Made by a program: the position numbers and the translations under genes | NCBI GenBank assembly: GCA_964480275.1 | Contig: CAYZOC010000008.1 | Span: 1-25,969 of the forward strand | From: DATESG01 sp964480275 | GTDB taxonomy: Bacteria > Bacillota_I > Bacilli_A > RFN20 > CAG-826 | Length of the DNA stretch: 25,969 nucleotides | Reading direction: 5' to 3' | Part shown: piece by piece, positions 23,484-25,969 of the stretch | How the letters are laid out: each line of letters opens with the position of its first letter | How positions within the stretch are numbered: the first letter of the stretch is position 1 | The notes under the pieces: generated by a model | Database searches by the model: none | Told to the model about the DNA's origin: nothing | What the model saw: the letters and a program-made list of their open reading frames with translations, nothing else

Positions 23484-24685
23484 TATTCTTTAAATTTGAG
23501 CATATGGCCCATTTTATCTTTCTTCGTTTTCATATAAAACTCATTACGTTCATTGTGGTTGAGTTGAATTGGTTCTCGACTAGTAATCTCAATTCCATAA
23601 CCACTGAGACCAGAAAGTTTTAATGGATTATTCGTCATTAATTTAACTTTTGTTACACCTAAATCCGAAAGTATTTGTGCACCAATTCCATAATCACGAA
23701 GATCTTCAGCAAACCCAAGTGCAAGATTAGCCTCAACGGTGTCCATTCCCTTATCTTGTAGATTATAAGCCTTAATTTTGTTAATAAGACCAATGCCTCG
23801 GCCCTCTTGTCGCATATAGACAAGAACACCTTTACCGGCTTTTTCAATTTTATCAAGTGCGGCTTGTAGTTGTTCACCGCAGTCACACTTCATTGAGCCA
23901 AAGGCATCACCTGTTAAGCATTCAGAGTGAACCCTAACTAATACTTCTTCACCTGGTTTAATATCACCTTTAACCAGGGCAACATGGTGTTCACCACTGA
24001 TCGAGTTTTCAAAGCCAATCATTCTAAACTCTCCATGACTCGTAGGTAAATTTGCTTCAGCGGCCCGCCGAACAAAATTTTCTGAACGTTTTCTAAACTC
24101 AATTAATGTTGAAACAGATGTTAGTTTAAAATTTAACTTATCGGCTAATTCTTTTAATTCGAGCAAACGGTATGGTTCACCGTTTTCCTTAACAATAATT
24201 GAAGTGACTCCGGCCGGATAGAGCCCCGCAAATTTGGCAAGATCAACTGAAGCTTCAGGTCGGCCAGCGCGCTTTAAAACGCCACCTTGACGATATTGAA
24301 TTGGAAAAATAACTCCCGGCTGCTTGAATGACTTGGGTTTTGTATGCTTATCAATAATCGCATCAATTGTTGCTAAAATTTTATCAATTTTTTCCCCATC
24401 GTAAGGATATTCAACCGACATAACTTTAGCGGTTTGATAGGCAGCAATTGTTTGCTCATAAAGGGCATGGATATCTAAAAAGTGAAACCTTTCTTTATCG
24501 GCTGTAATATTAATAATACCTTGACCATACTTTTCAAATAATTCAAGACTTTTACGGTCAATTTTGCTTGCCGCCATCAGAAAATCACCAGTATTATCCT
24601 CATCATAATCATCGACAAGAATAATCGGTCGGCCAAGTTTAATTTCTTCTAGTACTTCTTCAATCGTGTTAAATAGGTTATGCAT
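23483..24685 (-). CDS. ribBA: RibBA fusion: active-looking GTP cyclohydrolase II with degenerate RibB domain
   Basis: The start is set at 24685 (MHNLFNTIEEV), with AAGGAG six bases upstream and an 8-base overlap with ribD; 400 residues. The C-terminal GTP cyclohydrolase II domain is intact: zinc ligands in SECLTGDAFGSMKCDCG (Cys256, Cys267, Cys269), RQEGRGIGL, DTVEAN and DLRDYGIGAQIL. It opens GTP to the pyrimidine precursor of riboflavin. The N-terminal DHBP synthase domain keeps its fold markers (GGVLKRAG, AGLYPAGV) but not its active site: the acidic loop DDEDRENEGD reads DDYDEDNTGD, PGHxFP reads PGVIFP (Val125), the metal-binding His of GHTEA is Arg142, and the TGISAxDR segment is lost. 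The RibB half is probably inactive. Confidence 0.93.
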   Translation of the reverse strand: MHNLFNTIEEVLEEIKLGRPIILVDDYDEDNTGDFLMAASKIDRKSLELFEKYGQGIINITADKERFHFLDIHALYEQTIAAYQTAKVMSVEYPYDGEKIDKILATIDAIIDKHTKPKSFKQPGVIFPIQYRQGGVLKRAGRPEASVDLAKFAGLYPAGVTSIIVKENGEPYRLLELKELADKLNFKLTSVSTLIEFRKRSENFVRRAAEANLPTSHGEFRMIGFENSISGEHHVALVKGDIKPGEEVLVRVHSECLTGDAFGSMKCDCGEQLQAALDKIEKAGKGVLVYMRQEGRGIGLINKIKAYNLQDKGMDTVEANLALGFAEDLRDYGIGAQILSDLGVTKVKLMTNNPLKLSGLSGYGIEITSREPIQLNHNERNEFYMKTKKDKMGHMLKFKE

Positions 24686-25769
24686 TATTTTGCTCCTTTG
24701 CAATTGTTCCTTCAACGAGTAGATTGTCATCAAAATGATGATATTTAATATTAGTTAGGGCCGTGGCATCAGTAATAAATCTAACACCAAAGTCATCAAG
24801 CGGACCTTTAGCGCGATTGCCACCAATTAATTTGGGAGCAATAAAGGCATATACTTTATCAACGATGCCGGATTTAATGGCCTGAGCGTGCGTATAAGCA
24901 CCACCCTCAATCAACACTGAGTCAATCTTTTCTTGACCAAGAATATCAGAAAGATGATTTAAATCAATCGTGTCCATTTGAATAATACGAACTCCCTGCT
25001 CAGTGAGATTTTTGTCGGTTTTTGTACTTACAATCCACGTTGCTTGTTGCTTGGCACTTTGAATTACATAAGCATCGCGAGGTATTCGTAGTTGTGGATC
25101 AATAACTATTCTAATGGGATTTCTACTTTTGCCACTTAATCGCGTGTTAAGCTGCGGATCATCACTAATAATTGTATTAACGCCAACCATAATCGCCATA
25201 TATTTGTTTCTCAATTTATGAACATATTTTCGCGCTTTTTCATTGCTGATCCACTTAGAATCACCAGTTTCAGTCGCGATTTTTCCATCAATCGTCATCG
25301 CGTATTTAACTGCAACAAAGGGTTTTTTAGTCGCGATGTATTTGAGAAAAATTTCATTTTGATCAGAAACATTTTTTTCGAGCAGCCCATACTCGACTTG
25401 AATTCCCGCCTTTTGCAAAATCTCAATTCCCTTAAAATTTACAAGCGGATTAGGATCCGTTTTAGCAATCACGACTTTGGAAATCTTCTTTTCGACAATT
25501 TTAAGCGCACAAGGCGGTGTCTTGCCGTAATGTGCACAGGGTTCAAGCGTGACAAACATCACTGCTCCTGTTACATCTTCATTCGCATTATTAAACGCAT
25601 TAACCTCGGCATGGGGGCCACCATAAAGCTGATGATAACCCTCGCCAATTATTCGCCCATCCTTAACAATTAGGGCGCCAACGAGTGGATTAGGATTAAC
25701 AAAACCTTCACCTTTAGCGGCGAGATCAATAGCTTTTTTCATAAAAATGACTTTTTCTTTAGCTTCCAT
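24678..25769 (-). CDS. ribD: bifunctional riboflavin deaminase/reductase RibD
   Basis: Catalyses deamination and then side-chain reduction of the pyrimidine intermediate in riboflavin synthesis. The N-terminal cytidine-deaminase-like domain shows GPHAEVNAF (His53, Glu55) and LEPCAHYGKTPPC (Cys78, Cys87), the zinc site. The C-terminal reductase domain begins near KKPFVAVKYAMTIDGKIAT and continues with ISNEKAR, MVGVNTIISDDPQLN and LIEGGAYTHAQA. Length 363 residues, normal. AGGAGG lies seven bases before the ATG, within the end of a 17-codon ORF. It overlaps ribBA by 8 bases. No FMN riboswitch is seen in the part of the upstream region present here. Confidence 0.97.
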   Translation of the reverse strand: MEAKEKVIFMKKAIDLAAKGEGFVNPNPLVGALIVKDGRIIGEGYHQLYGGPHAEVNAFNNANEDVTGAVMFVTLEPCAHYGKTPPCALKIVEKKISKVVIAKTDPNPLVNFKGIEILQKAGIQVEYGLLEKNVSDQNEIFLKYIATKKPFVAVKYAMTIDGKIATETGDSKWISNEKARKYVHKLRNKYMAIMVGVNTIISDDPQLNTRLSGKSRNPIRIVIDPQLRIPRDAYVIQSAKQQATWIVSTKTDKNLTEQGVRIIQMDTIDLNHLSDILGQEKIDSVLIEGGAYTHAQAIKSGIVDKVYAFIAPKLIGGNRAKGPLDDFGVRFITDATALTNIKYHHFDDNLLVEGTIAKEQNNA

Positions 25770-25772
25770 AAC

Positions 25773-25826
25773 TTATCCTCCTATCATTTTAAACAATCCA
25801 ACTATCAAGGCAAGAATATTACTCAT
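25773..25826 (-). CDS. possible 17-residue hydrophobic peptide before ribD
   Basis: The frame MSNILALIVGLFKMIGG starts on an ATG that overlaps the TGA of the upstream membrane-protein gene (ATGA) and ends at TAA three bases before ribD. Its last codons (ATA GGA GGA) are the ribD ribosome-binding site. It may be a coupling ORF or a short membrane-active peptide, or it may be chance: it is very short and has no ribosome-binding site of its own. Confidence 0.3.
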   Translation of the reverse strand: MSNILALIVGLFKMIGG

Positions 25827-25969
25827 CGTCGTGGTGTAATTATCACGTAAAGAAAGGCACTTAGTGACCCTAAAAAAGCCGTAAAAATAAGTGAACTCCA
25901 CGCTAGTAATGTTGGTGAGAAATTTGCCTGAGTCGTAAGTGCCAAGATGAATAAAATCAAACTTGCGCT
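25823..25969 (-). CDS. C-terminal end of an unknown membrane protein (cut by window edge)
   Basis: 48 codons plus TGA, open to the right edge in one frame. The residues form two hydrophobic segments (ASLILFILALTT and LLAWSSLIFTAFLGSL, then AFLYVII) and end in the basic TPRR. The stop overlaps the ATG of the tiny ORF before ribD, so it is probably in the same transcript as ribD-ribBA. Too little is present to name a family. Confidence 0.6.
   Translation of the reverse strand, partial: SASLILFILALTTQANFSPTLLAWSSLIFTAFLGSLSAFLYVIITPRR

Noticed and set aside
25218..25673. 151-codon plus-strand frame inside ribD
   Set aside because: Antisense to a clearly conserved coding sequence, no ribosome-binding site, no recognisable domain.
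25770..25969. FMN riboswitch upstream of ribD
   Set aside because: I looked for the conserved RFN boxes on the minus strand; this stretch is coding for a membrane-protein end and shows none. A riboswitch could still lie beyond the edge.
1..25969. CRISPR arrays, tRNA/rRNA genes, insertion sequences or prophage genes
   Set aside because: No regularly spaced repeats, tRNA-like cloverleaf with conserved T-loop, transposase or phage-type gene was seen on either strand.

Overview
The window is AT-rich, almost fully coding and written nearly all on the minus strand. It reads as a chromosome of a low-GC Bacillota lineage close to the Mollicutes (Acholeplasma / Izemoplasma-like or RF39/Erysipelotrichia-like). 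The evidence is a T-box leader on valS, an L27 with a cleavable N-terminal extension next to its Prp protease, strong GGAGG ribosome-binding sites, and the block DUF3196-like gene/tig/lon, which I recall as MG237-MG238-MG239 in Mycoplasma genitalium. The genetic code is standard: several genes end in TGA and conserved tryptophans are TGG. The genus assignment is inference.

From right to left, which is the direction of transcription, the layout is as follows. (1) 22.8-26.0 kb: the end of an unknown membrane protein, a possible 17-residue ORF, ribD, ribBA and a HAD phosphatase, closed by a terminator; this is a partial riboflavin operon whose RibB half looks catalytically dead. (2) 22.1-22.7 kb: a PAP2 lipid phosphatase, convergent with typA/bipA, the only clear plus-strand gene (20.2-22.0 kb). 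(3) 15.3-20.0 kb: a DUF3196-like TPR protein with a possible leaderless start, trigger factor, Lon and EngB/YsxC. (4) 11.0-14.7 kb: T-box-controlled valS, then a double-glycine-leader (bacteriocin-like) peptide gene overlapping radC. (5) 9.9-10.9 kb: rplU-prp-rpmA with a candidate L21 leader. (6) 0.4-9.8 kb: a GT2 glycosyltransferase, obgE, a 33-residue membrane peptide, ruvA, ruvB, a YwaF-like membrane protein, secDF and recJ. (7) 0-0.4 kb: the start of a lipoprotein gene and a possible tiny ORF.

From tig to recJ the order is a condensed version of the Bacillus subtilis order (tig, lonA, ysxC, valS, radC, rplU-ysxB-rpmA, obg, ruvAB, secDF, recJ). The intervening blocks (hem, folC, mreBCD, minCD, spo genes) are missing, which fits a reduced cell without the rod-shape machinery. 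Most of the content is housekeeping: protein quality control, translation, DNA repair and secretion. The accessory interest lies in the double-glycine peptide, a SecDF that has lost both conserved membrane aspartates, the degenerate RibB domain, several very small coupled ORFs, and dyad structures in intergenic regions.
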